A stretch of 64,000 nucleotides of DNA from Bombus terrestris (taxonomy: Eukaryota > Arthropoda > Insecta > Hymenoptera > Apidae): NCBI RefSeq assembly GCF_910591885.1, contig NC_063271.1, forward strand, positions 10,471,001 to 10,535,000, given 5' to 3'. Every line of letters begins with the position of its first letter. Positions within the stretch are counted from its first letter, which is position 1. The position numbers and the translations under genes are program-made. Under the pieces are notes generated by a model. The model was given only the letters and a program-made list of their open reading frames with translations. It ran no database searches and was not told the DNA's origin. Below are positions 1 through 10,282 of the stretch, one piece after another.

Positions 1-63
1 GCTGGCAGGCCTGCACAAACAGAGGTGGGACAACGCTGCCCTGAAACAACTGGTTGCTTTGTA
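1..63 (+). CDS. Possible 3' end of a coding exon, truncated by the window edge
   Basis: Frame 2 is open from the edge and ends at a TAA at 61-63; the last residues read WDNAALKQLVAL. The stretch is more GC-rich than what follows and has an amphipathic, protein-like composition, so it could be the last 20 codons of a gene lying to the left. Frame 1 is also open, up to a TGA near 156, and gives a Cys-containing peptide, so the frame choice is not secure. No polyadenylation signal stands out close downstream. I do not recognise the product. The call is an inference from a very short piece. Confidence 0.22.
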
Positions 64-3000
64 ACGCCGATGGACGAGGGCCATTGCGGGCCTGCCAACT
101 TTGGAAACACTACTGTGGCTTGTTCAGAGGTAACTTCGAATTGCCCCTCCAAGCGTTGATTTCTTGCTTCAAGAAGAATTTCGTGGTTGTAATGGCGTGT
201 TCGAACTCTGATTGCTTTTGCTAATGCTCACGTGATTACAATACTTTGGTGCACACTTTGAGTTAAGTTACACGGTTTCGGAACATTGTAAACGATGGAA
301 AATACAGTTCAAGACGAAAACTGAATGGTATCGCGTAGATTATTGTAGTAACTCGTATCGAGTAACTAGTAACTTGGAATTCTTGTTGATTTCTTAATTC
401 AGGACAAATCTCGTGGTTATTTGATAGCTTAGTGAAATCTTGTCTCATCTGAATTAGATTATTCGCTGTTGGGATCTTTAACTCCTGTATCGTTTCGTTT
501 ATCTGGGAATTTAGAATAGGAATCGAATTAAAATACTTTCTTCAGATTTTTGTGTAGATATAATTCATATGTACCATGGAGGGATAGTTTGAATGCAAAG
601 TGACTGTCGTGGATATGCCGAAAGTTCTTTCGAAGGATGCTTTACAGAGGCAAAGAAATGCAGATTTGGTCGAATGGGAATTTGAATTTGCAATCTTATT
701 AGCATAAAATCAACATGCATTACCTTTCTCCTACTGCCTTCAGTTTTCCTCATTTCAAAACACAAATCTAATGCTTTCGCTTGGGATATTTTAATATGAA
801 AGGATTAGAACTTTAGTTGTTTGTTTAGTTGTCGAAAGATAAACTGGTAGAATAATCCAGGCCATCGACAGATTCATTCTACTTGAAGCTAATATTCAGA
901 TGGCTGCCACCTGCAGTACTTAGCTTCGTATTCAAGCTTGTGTACCTAAACCTTGACCCATTTCTCCAGCATAAAAGCAGCTTCGTACTTTTGTCTTAGC
1001 TTCTCCACTGTATACTCCTTAACTGTGCCAAAAACGGTTTTCGACGTTCTCAGAGGCTCTGGTACGTCGTTCTGGATTTTCTTTATTAAGTTACCAATCT
1101 TAAAACTCTTCTATATTCCACTCTCCAAATCGTTTTACCCACTAGACATAAGATTCTTCATCCGAAAACATTAATTTCCACTCGTCACAGATCTCAACAA
1201 GTATCCACAAATATACATATATCACAAATCACCTGTTCCAAAAAATTCGGCACTTTCGACCCATCTTACAGAAGAGTCCGCAAAAATCAAGCGAAACTAC
1301 TCCCACCATTTCGCATCTGTGTACTACGTTCCACGTTCCATCGAGTCCAAAATCTCCAAATCAAAGATTAATCTCTTCTTGTTAGAAATCTCAGCAAAGT
1401 ACCGTGCATATCCTGAACCACAGGTTTCCAAAAGTTCGACACTCCTCGCAAAAGAATTCATCAAAACAGCTCTTTCGTATATTTGCGAATCTTCGTTTCA
1501 ATCGAGTTACCGGTACGTTGCGTTTCGTCACGACGTCTGTGCTTCATCTCTTCAGGACGAACGGATCGACGAGATACGTAGATCGAAATCCAAAGACCCA
1601 GAGACGTGTAGTCCAATCATCCTGAACCTTCTTCAATCTAAAACACCTTTTCTAAAACACAATCTCCGCGTCTATGTACCACGTTGCACGCGCAGAAGCG
1701 TTTTGCCAATCAAGCCGAAAATTCACCATTCGAAACCATTCGTTACCACGGAACTCCCCGTGACAGAGTGGCCCTCAGCGAGTCCCACGTCCTCTGGTAC
1801 GAGCCTTATCCTCGTCGGCGGACCGCCTGTCATTAATGTATCGCTGGCGTAGGTAGCGAGCAAACAGGGGCTCGCTGCACGGTAAACACGGCAGGTAGCG
1901 GCAGATGCAGGCCGCGGGATCGATGCCCGCTTGCTGGATTCCCCGTGTGCGTTTGCGGCGTGACGCCGCGTCGTTGTGTCGCTACGTAATGAATAGGACA
2001 TAAATCCAAGCGCCGGCCTCCTACCGGTGCCTGACCGGATCCAAAGCCCTATCTCGACCAGTATAGACCAGACGATGTGTCCACTGTAACGCTTGCGTAC
2101 GTGTACAAACGGCTGCATAGTGGATAGGCGTGCACGACGCGACATCCGCCACGCCGAACAAAACTCGCGTTCTTGCTCCCGGTGTTCGCAGCCTGTTCGC
2201 GTGCCTCGATAATCGGTAGGAGGATTGTGAACGATGCTGGTCGTCTCGCATTGAATTCGTATCCATTCAGCAAAATTGATCTGTTTCATGGATTTAAGAA
2301 TTACGACGTGTTTGTTGTCATCGTTGGAATGCTGCGGTTTGCTGGAAGGTCTTAGGGTGGTTCGTGGGATGATTCGTGAGTTACATGTTGTACGACGTAT
2401 GATTAGGTTGGAAGAAGGTTTTAGATTTGTTCGTGTATATAGAGAGAGGTTTGAAGAACCTGTTTTCTTATTGTTGTTCGCCATATTTTTCTGTAGGGGT
2501 AGGTTTGAATAACCGAGATGTACTTTTTCAGTGGGCGTTCGTCGTGAGGGATTATTTGTGAATGATCATTAGGGCAAATGGCGTACGATGTGTCATTACG
2601 TTGGATGGGTTTGGGCATTGAAATATTTGGTTTTGTTCAAATTTCTCTATACAGGTTTTGAGGATTAAAATATGTTAGGGTGTGTTGGGATTGGTCTGGA
2701 TTTATGGTGAGCTCTAAAAGGATAATTTGGAAATGATATTTTTATCTAATTACCTTTGCAAACGTATAAAAAGTAATGATTTTTTTTAGATAGGTTACTC
2801 TTTTTTCAAGTGGACAAGGTAGAATAAAAATTTGAGTTGCAAATTGGCAAACGATCAGATTCGCAAATCACCAGTCATCGATCTGGAACACTATATGGAG
2901 AAAAAGAATGGATCTTTATTCATGGTTGGTTCAAGGAAGGGAACAGTCAATCTACAAGTTAAAATTACGTTAGATTAAACGACGATCTTCAAAATTTAAA

Positions 3001-4105
3001 ACATCATTCGAGAGAATTCTCTTGTCTTCTTTGTGTTCCCTCGTCTCTATTATTCTTCTACAATGAAACTAGACAAGTCTTCCTTCGAGAGAGATACAGT
3101 GCAACTCATTGATACTTCCCGATTCAACGTTCGATCAGCTGCAACTTCTATTGCACTGGAACGCGATTGTTAACTTTTGTTTGTTAATTTATCGGGCCTG
3201 AATCGGAAACGAGACTTGAACTTTGGTATCGTCCACCGATTTCCAACTTTCGAATACGATTGGATTTTCAATTTTATGCGCTTTTAAAATAGTCAGTGAG
3301 TGTTTGCTACTCTCGTGAATTTTTCGGTATTAGAAATTTTGCTGATTTTTCATTGGCTTCCGTTTTTTGCCATCTTTAAAAATAATTAACGAAATATGCT
3401 GTTAGGTAAATCCACCTTTTAGCCTGCGCCATTGTTGAAGTATTTTGGAAATTCTCTGAATTTTTTCATCTAATAAAAGAAAAATATTCTGGCCATACTA
3501 TATTAAAGTTGTATTAAATTCCATCTTGCAACATTAAAACAGATTATTATCAAACTCTACGTATCGTATTAAAAACATTACTGTAAATTTACGTTGTAAT
3601 ATACACGATCTCCGAAACATATTATAATTGGTGTATGTTGAAGTACACATTGTTAAAATATTATAATTGGTATATGTTTCTCGTATAGATTTTACCAATA
3701 AAACAACTTTGAAAATAAACTTCTTTCAGTAGTCGAAAATTGTTTCACGAGATCCAGAGAAACTATAGTTAAACCTTCGAATTTTCTCCATTCTTCGTTC
3801 CCACGTTTCAAATAATGAAAAGAAAGAGGAAAAAAAGAACCGATGTATTGTTAATATAAAATTCCAAATAAATAAACGAAATCCGAATAATTAATTTATT
3901 ATTCTCCCATAATATTTGCACACAATTTGTACTATCTTTTATACCTTAGGTTGTATTTTATATAAATCGAAAATTCTTTTCCCTGATAATATACATCAAT
4001 TGTCACGTTCTGTGCGAGATCAGTAGATGTCTTAACATTTACGAACGTGTAATGTTAAAAGAATTAGTATCTTTGCACGACAGTTCCACGTTAAAAATAT
4101 CCCGC
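64..4105. other. No gene seen; AT-rich DNA with a GC-rich island
   Basis: Several short overlapping open frames on both strands occur at 1319-2500. They lie in a GC/CpG-rich island (about 1830-2250), overlap one another antisense and show no splice sites or familiar motifs, so I treat them as chance. A short direct repeat (ATATTATAATTGGT followed by GTATATG-like sequence) occurs twice at about 3620-3680. Otherwise I see nothing. Confidence 0.5.
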
Positions 4106-4523
4106 TGTTATGTAGCGGCACATAGCTAGAGGACAATTCGAGCCACGTTGTTGTTTTGCCTCGGAGTACCAACGTCGTTAGATTAGACATAATGTAAGAA
4201 TAAACCAACTCCGGGTTGGTTTATTAAAACAATGTCGCCACTACGTGTAATCGTCAAATAAAGGCAAATGGAAACTTACCGGTACCCCATCGACCAGTAT
4301 AAATAAACGAACATGATTGCAAGGTGACCAGTTTTATTAGCGATCACCACAGTCTTTAGCGAATCAGTTAGTACCGAACGTCTTAGCGAAAATTCTTTTA
4401 ACGACTCGTATGGAGCAATCTTCGGTTGACTTTGTATTTATAATTGTTTTAAAATATATTTGACGGTTTCAACATCGAATAATCTCGTCATTTAAACTAC
4501 CACACCACCGACCATCCTCCACA
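4106..4523 (+). mobile_element. Solo LTR-like element, short family copy 1
   Basis: This 418-bp block begins TGTTATGTAGCGGCACA and ends CCTCCACA. It aligns along its length with the reverse complement of 47781-48194 and, over its second half, with 52790-53115. A TATA box (TATAAAT at 4298-4304) sits in a conserved context (CAGTATAAATAA) in this copy and the 47781 copy, as expected for an LTR promoter. The shared 3' part reads TTTAAAATATATTTGACGGT followed by a CT/CA-rich end. No target-site duplication is visible, so the boundaries come from the copy alignment. LTR identity is inferred from size, TG...CA ends, the TATA box and dispersed copies. Confidence 0.55.
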
Positions 4524-4818
4524 GTTACTTGCAAAATCTTAGAAATTATCCTTCAATTCTTTCATACGCGTGCTCCAAGAATACTATCGGTAAAACTAAA
4601 ATATCACTCGTAAAGCTATAGAAACATATATAACAGCTACATTAAACTCAGAGTCGTCGATCTATAATTTTTATTATCTCGATCTCAACCAAATTCAATG
4701 GCAATATTAATGATTCTAAAAATTCAATGACCGTCTAGTTTCTCGAGGAAAACAGTCGTCGTCCATAAAAGGACCAGCGTCGTTACGCTATAGTTGCATT
4801 TGAAAAGTAGCGTGGCTT

Positions 4819-5037
4819 TTATTTGGAAAGTCTCTGGCTCACCGGACGCAATACGAGACGCCCTGGCGTGTTAACGACGCCAGACAGAAAGCGTGCATCC
4901 TCTGTGTTCACCGCAAAAACATATAAAATATCGTGTGATTCTTCTCGTTCCTGATAAAACGGGTTACTACCGCGGACATAAATCTCGGTAGCCGCGAACC
5001 CGATGAAATATACGATGCAGCCTGTACCGCCAGCCAT
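4819..5037 (-). CDS. Candidate small ORF, 72 codons, unrecognised
   Basis: On the minus strand an ATG at 5037, in a reasonable context (GAAG before ATGGCT), opens a 72-residue frame ending at a TAA that is directly followed by AATAAAAG, a near-canonical poly(A) signal. An in-frame ATG at 5061 would add eight residues. The N-terminal part (MAGGTGCIVYFIGFAATEIY) is hydrophobic and the middle is acidic (YQEREESHD). An internal CCG/GTGAGC could act as a donor, in which case this would be a 5' exon instead. I recognise no family. The next block to the right is an old tandem repeat, which weakens the case for a gene. Confidence 0.2.
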   Translation of the reverse strand: MAGGTGCIVYFIGFAATEIYVRGSNPFYQEREESHDILYVFAVNTEDARFLSGVVNTPGRLVLRPVSQRLSK

Positions 5038-5404
5038 CTTCCTCGTTTCCGTTTGTTTCACTCTGTCGGTACATTTTCCTGTTTCGCCTCTTTTTCACCC
5101 TCTCGATCGTGCACACTGTTCGAAACTGGTAATGGAAACATGAATTTTAGATGCACCGGAGCACTCGGCTAATGGTCATCCGATGATCCGCTAGATTCCA
5201 ACGTACTGCCCCAACTGAAAACGCTGTTCTTCTGCCGATTGTAGCAGAATACGAGTAGCAATCGGATGGCTATGAATTTTCTATCGCGTAAGATGAACGG
5301 TGACAGGAGTAAAGGTCGTTTGCGACCGATCTGTGACTTTTTCTTCGTCGCGTTCCGAGTTGACGAGGCGTTTGTTTTCGGCTCGCGTTAAAACTTGGGA
5401 AGCT

Positions 5405-5497
5405 TTCTTGGGTAAATAAGAAACCTTCGTAAGGAATACGTAAGAAATTACGCGATAGAAATTCTATACCTACGAAGGTTTCTTATTTACCCAAGAA
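5405..5497. repeat. Perfect 27-bp inverted repeat with 39-nt loop
   Basis: Positions 5405-5431 (TTCTTGGGTAAATAAGAAAC and the next seven bases) are exactly reverse-complementary to 5471-5497. The loop contains TTACGCGATAGAAATT, the reverse complement of the array's head motif. So the right arm plus loop is an inverted copy of a unit-end/unit-start junction of the surrounding array. Confidence 0.85.
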
Positions 5498-5605
5498 GAC
5501 GAGTAGTCCAGGAGAGTGGATCATTCGCGATCGATCTTCGACTGCTTTATTGTGTCTCAAGCTGACGAGCAAAATTAGTTTTGTCTTATTTTAGAATTTA
5601 ACCCG

Positions 5606-6044
5606 CCAACCGCTGCCTTATAAAACCGAGGAAATTTTTCTCCCCTATGCGTCTACCGTGTGAAAGTATTTCAATGATATCGAAAAAGGAATCTGGAAGT
5701 TAGTGTCGAGGAAGGAAATATTTTTATTTGCTTTCTGGCATCTTGCGGCAATATCGACGGAATATCGACGTATCGTACAAAAGGAAAGTTAAAACTGTGT
5801 TCCAGCATGATATATCTGGAAACATGGTTCCGTGTAGCGACATTAGTTGATGAAATAGCAACTCCATATAGTCAAATACAAAATACAATTCAATCTAGGA
5901 GAAGCATCGTTTGGCATTGTTTGGCGGATACCGCGGTAACTCGAAGCGGCGCGATAATCGCGTCATCCGCGCAAATTAACAAGAAATTACAACAGTTTCC
6001 ACGTTGCCTGCGACTGTAGGATTGCAGTTTTTCATTGTGGATAA
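5606..6044. other. No gene seen
   Basis: A 70-codon plus-strand frame (5807-6019) is open but has no splice context or recognisable motif. Nothing else is seen. Confidence 0.4.
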
Positions 6045-6539
6045 AAAAGAACTGAGGTGGCCGTGAGTGAGTTATAGTTGTTGGGCCTGATCCGCTGTAA
6101 TTGTCACTGGGGGCTGTAGATGTCGCTGCCCGGGGTACTGCTGATTTTCCTCCGTTTTTGGTGCGTGGGAGTAAAATCGGACTCCGGTCGCCGGGATTCG
6201 AACCCGGGTTCCGAACGTTCGCAACCTAAGACGTTAACCACTTTCTTTTTTTTTAACTTTGTTTATTAATTCCAGGAATTTTACATATTTGTTTTTACAT
6301 GGATTTTTTTCCAGAATAAACGCTGAATTCTAATTGTAGGGTGGTACCGATACGCGACGGTACGACGTAGCCATGCATTATTACATTTTTTTTTTTTTTT
6401 TTTTACGCCTATTATTGTAAGTTAAATTTAAGCCGCTGTTGCGCTGAGCTTATGTGCGATGTTTTAATTTATGTCCTGAAAGCCTGGACACAAAAACAGG
6501 ACAGTTCTAGACGTTAACCACTGCGCTGCCGTCGTCCGA
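6045..6539 (-). repeat. tRNA-like element, probably tRNA-derived SINE, interrupted by a LINE tail
   Basis: With 6243-6508 and one target copy removed, the minus strand reads as a tRNA-like head from 6539 to 6183. It has an A-box-like GGCAGCGCAGTGG and a B box GGTTCGAATCC inside a perfect 5-bp T stem (CCGGG/CCCGG). The acceptor stem TCGGACG/CGACCGG pairs with one mismatch and one wobble. A TTTT run follows. The D arm is two bases too long and the anticodon arm does not fold well, so it is not a standard tRNA gene. GC-rich sequence continues on the minus strand to about 6045 and ends near a T-rich tail, which would be the SINE body. The SINE call is inference; a decayed tRNA gene is the alternative. 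Confidence 0.5.
6243..6508 (-). mobile_element. 5'-truncated non-LTR retrotransposon 3' end with 14-bp target duplication
   Basis: The 14-mer AGACGTTAACCACT occurs at 6229-6242 and again at 6509-6522, flanking exactly this segment. Read on the minus strand the insert ends with AATAAACAAAG and a poly(A)-like tail (T-rich at 6243-6254 on the plus strand), with an internal A18 run. A target duplication of this length, an A tail and 266-bp size are the signature of target-primed insertion of a truncated LINE; no coding part remains. The clade cannot be named from this 3' UTR alone. Confidence 0.75.
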
Positions 6540-7276
6540 CACTAGTTAGTGTCGAGTGGTGGTATTTGGCTTGTCGAGTGCCGCCACAGAACTTAATAGA
6601 CAGAAGATTTCTATCACGTAACTGATGCAAGAGAACAGATCATTTCCGATCGATTTGTCACTCACATTTTTACTGTGCTTCGAGTTGACGAATATTTTGT
6701 TTCTCATTTATTTTCTAACTGTCGGCGAGTTGTCTTGAAAAGAGAAGATAAATAAGAATTTAAATAACAATTGCATGAATCTTTTATCATGTAAGATAAA
6801 TGGTCCAGCGGGATAGATCATTTGCAATTTGTGGTTGTTCCATCGTGTTTTGAGTTTGCGTGACGAGTAGACCGCGGATGTTTACGAATACGATGAATAA
6901 ATTCATAGGAAGAATGCATAAAATGTACATAACATGCGAGAATGTAGAAAACATTTAAAATACAGTATTCATTGTTATACAAATTCTTGTTCGTTTCATT
7001 TCTTTAATCGAGTTCGGGAAGACACGCATTTGCATAAATTAATGTTGCATAATTTATTGACCAGGAATTCGTCTTTCTGTCTATCTTGAAACTGCCAGAA
7101 AGTTTTCCTGGATAAATAACAATTTCATTTTCTATTATGCAAGATGAGCGATCCAGGCAAATACATCGTTTACAATCGATCTATGACATTTTTTATTGTG
7201 TATCAAGTTTGTGCAATAAGAGTTTCGTTTTACGTTTATTTTCGAGCTGCCAGAGACTTTCCTCGGATAAATAGAA

Positions 7277-8674
7277 GGGTTGGACCGCGATTGGATTAGG
7301 ACAACGAGTCAGGATGCTCGATAAATCATCCCTGTCACTGATAGATCGCTTTTAAATTTAATATCCGAGGAACGAGGCTAACTTGCTCGAGATTATTCTT
7401 AGGCGACAATATCGAGAGCTCGTTTGAACATGAAGGAGGAATGAGATGAGCACTGTATCAAACGACATACTATTTATTTACATTATATATTTAATAAATA
7501 TTGAATTTTTTCAGTTCTTTTTATTGTAACTGTCTTTGTGAGATGATGACTCTTCGTTGTTTATATTTTCTAGCATCTTCTAACATGAAAAGGGCAAAAT
7601 TATTTAAGTTTCAATTTGATCGAGGGATAGTTGATCATATTACAAGATCTGTATGACAATATTTCGCAAGAGATAACGACAAATAGACGAAGCAACAATT
7701 TCTTGAACTCTTCTAACTGATATAAAGCACGTTACAATTCTTTCCACTTGTTAACTGAGACATTAAGAAAAGATTTCGTTTCGGAAGCTTTACAAATTAA
7801 CGATTTTGCAGTTCAATACGTTCCTGATGTGTATTTGTCTCTCTCGTTTTCCTTCCAAACCATCGTCTCGCTTGCTGGCGATCTTCAATTACCTTCAATT
7901 TGATAACGCAGGTACTTCAATTTATTACACCGAAGCATCTTCGATTTGATAACGAAGATAGTTCAAATTTATTACATACACGTGGTCTATCACAAAACGC
8001 GTACGTCTACAACAGAGAAATAACGTTTTTCCGCAAAAATGTCACGATCATAGACCGAAATCTCGTGTGATCTATCGAGGTCTCATAGAGCTCTCATATC
8101 CCCGAAACGTTCATTGCGGCATCGTTGAAAATGAGACTCGACGCACTTCCGTTTCCCCGATGGAGACGCAGAAAGCGAAACAATTGCTCGCAATTCAGTC
8201 AAATTTTCCGCGGCGTGCGTCACTGTTGAAACGAGACAATTCTTTGGGAGCGCGCGCACGATTCGTTGGAATTTCATCCTCGTGCCGCTATAAATTTCCC
8301 GGCCAACTTCCTTGTATCGTCGAGCTTCCGTTCAGACACCGGCTAACGTAGTAGGATCAGATTCATTTCGAAATTTCAATGAATGGTCGCATAAATTTTC
8401 GTGACATTTTCCGGCGGCTTGACCAGCGAGCAGCGAGCTGAAGAGGAGCGGCGGAGGATTCGCGTGCTTCCGTTTCCGCGCAAGAATGAGTTTTTTCCTT
8501 CGATAAATCGCTCGACCGAGAAACATTTTCAGCTGCGATTATTTTCGCAATGAGCGCGCCGGACGCCAAGCTCGGTTGAAATGGCTTTATTATCCTTGTT
8601 GCTTCGTGTGTACGCGAATATACAATTACCCCGAAAGGTACTCGTACGCTTTTCATAGAAAATTTTCATTTATG
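7277..8674. other. No gene seen; small duplication and GC-rich island
   Basis: A diverged direct duplication of about 45 bp (AATTTGATAACG...TTCAA.TTTATTACA) lies at about 7896-7975. A GC/CpG-rich island covers about 8060-8640; its overlapping frames on both strands (8067-8351 plus, 8363-8656 minus) have no splice or motif support. Confidence 0.4.
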
Positions 8675-8877
8675 CTCATACTATGCGTATTACGCGAAAC
8701 ATTTTGATATTTCATTAGCGCTGTAATGAGGCACGACTCGGAAGATTACATTGGCAGAATTTGAATGTAATTTGAAAATATACATAAAGACTGCAAATTT
8801 ATATTTAGCGAGAAATTAGAATACGATATCAACGATCGTATGAAACATATAAGTGTTTTGTGTATTATAGTATGTAT

Positions 8878-10055
8878 TGTAAATGTATTGTAGACAAATG
8901 GCCTAGAAATATCGGATGAACCATAAACAATATTGCGGGAAGGCCTAAGTGCCGTTAGGCCAAAAGACCTGGCAGTTTTACCGGGGAGTCGTGAGTTGAG
9001 AGTCGAGTTGAGATAGTCATGAGTTGAGAGACGAGTTGAGATAGTCGTGAATTGAGAATGGAGATGAAATAGTCGTGAGTTGAGAGTCGAGATGAAATAG
9101 TCGTGAGTTGAGAGTCGAGTTGAAATAGTCGTGAGTTAAGAGTCGAGGTGTGAGGAGTTAAGGAGTCATGAGTTAAGAGTCGAGTTGAGATAGTCGTGAG
9201 TTGAGGGTCGAGTTGAGATAGTCATGAATTGAGAATGGAGATGAAATAGTCGTGAGTTGAGAGTCGAGGTGTGAGGGGTTAAGGAGTCATGAATTAAGAG
9301 TCGAGTTGAGAGTCGAGTTGAAATAGTCGTGAGTTGAGAGTCGAGATGAGATAGTCGTGAGTTGAGAGTCGAGATGAGATAGTCATGAGTTAAGAGTCGA
9401 GGTGTGAGGAGTTAAGGAGTCATGAGTTAAGAGTCGAGTTGAGATAGTCGTGAGTTGAGGGTCGAGTTGAGATAGTCATGAATTGAGAATGGAGATGAAA
9501 TAGTCGTGAGTTGAGAGTCGAGGTGTGAGGGGTTAAGGAGTCATGAATTAAGAGTCGAGTTGAGAGTCGAGTTGAAATAGTCGTGAGTTGAGAGTCGAGA
9601 TGAGATAGTCGTGAGTTAAGAGTCGAGGTGTGAGGAGTTAAGGAGTCATGAGTTAAGAGTCGAGTTGAGATAGTCGTGAGTTGAGAGTCGAGTTGAAATA
9701 GTCGTGAGTTGAGAGTCGAGTTGAGATAGTCGTGAGTTGAGGGTCGAGTTGAGATAGTCATGAGTTAAGAGTCGAGGTGTGAGGAGTTGCGGAGTCATGA
9801 GTTGAGAGTCGAGTGGCCGAGTTGTGAGTTGACAGTCGAGTGGTGAGAAGTCGAGTTGTGGGGAGTCGAAAGTTAAGTTGCCGAGTTGTTATGAGTTGTA
9901 AATTATTAGTTGTAAGTTGTGAATTATCTATTTAGTTATAGCACATTACTGTATTTAGTTCACGTTAAGTAACCATCGTTTCCTGTTTAATCAATTGTAA
10001 ATAGATGTATCGATCAATAAATCTATCATGTAGGATAAATAAAAAAATTCTATAA
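8878..10055 (+). mobile_element. LTR-A copy 1, expanded by an internal minisatellite
   Basis: The left part (CGGATGAACCATAAACAAT, then AGTGCCGTTAGGCCAAAAG) matches the reverse complement of about 42555-42645. The right part (AGTTATAGCACAT, then TTTAGTTCACGTTAAGTAAC) matches the reverse complement of about 41725-41800. The whole is therefore a second copy of the solo LTR at 41709-42657 in the opposite orientation. The middle of that LTR has been replaced or expanded by a ~28-bp minisatellite. Ends are eroded and the target duplication is at best imperfect (GTAT left, ATAT right). Confidence 0.65.
8986..9850 (+). repeat. Minisatellite, ~28-bp unit with higher-order structure
   Basis: The unit is close to GAGTTGAGAGTCGAGTTGAG plus ATAGTCGT, repeated about 30 times with variants (GAGATGAAATAG, GAGGTGTGAGGAGTTAAGG). 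A compound block starting GGAGTTAAGGAGTCATGAG recurs at about 9155, 9410 and 9635, showing a higher-order period of roughly 225-255 bp. A minus-strand frame over 9420-9761 is a translation of the repeat, not a gene. Confidence 0.9.
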
Positions 10056-10282
10056 TATCGTGAAAGATCTCCTGATCAAATATTTTTCTGATCTCTGGAA
10101 AATATATACTTGTAGTAAATATTTTCTAACTTTTGTATACAGCTTCAGAATCGTTAAAAATTTTACCGATATAACTATGATATAGTTATATATCATTACT
10201 AATGAAATTTCAAGATAGCTAATACAAGTAACGTATTCATAAAACACGCTGAAAAGCGTATAAATCCTTTCGTCAGCCACCG

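Larger units (their letters stand above)
5274..7276 (+). repeat. Old degenerate tandem array, unit about 150-175 bp, five copies, split by later insertions
   Basis: Five diverged copies share the same ordered motifs: a head like TTTTCTATCGCGTAAGATGA, a middle like TCATTTGCGATCGATCTGTG, then TTTATTGTGTTTCGAGTTGA, and an end like GGGTAAATAAGAA. Copies lie at about 5274-5425, 5446-5605 (head inverted), 6605-6758, 6776-6875 and 7126-7276, with an extra end fragment at 7060-7118. Where two copies still abut (for example 7110-7140) the end motif runs straight into the next head, which shows original head-to-tail order. About 1 kb between copies 2 and 3 holds the tRNA-like element and unrelated DNA. 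No coding frame persists across copies. Confidence 0.7.
8675..10282 (+). mobile_element. CAGTGGCTGACGAA-family element split by an LTR
   Basis: Positions 8675-8877 match the family sequence seen at 40270-40400 and 60200-60390 (TTTCATTAGCRCTGTA, then GATTACATTGG, then AATTTGAAAATRTACATA). Positions 10056-10280 match the family's distal part and end TTCGTCAGCCACCG followed by TA. The two parts are consecutive in the uninterrupted copy and here are separated by the LTR at 8878-10055. The terminus next to a TA suggests a Tc1/mariner-type non-autonomous element; the other terminus is not identified, so the class is an inference. Confidence 0.55.

Noticed and set aside
1319..2512. 177-codon plus and 253-codon minus frames
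   Set aside because: They overlap each other in part, cross a GC-rich island, and show no exon boundaries or familiar motifs.
9420..9761. 113-codon minus-strand frame
   Set aside because: It translates the 28-bp minisatellite; the Ser/Thr/Leu-rich repeats come from the DNA repeat.
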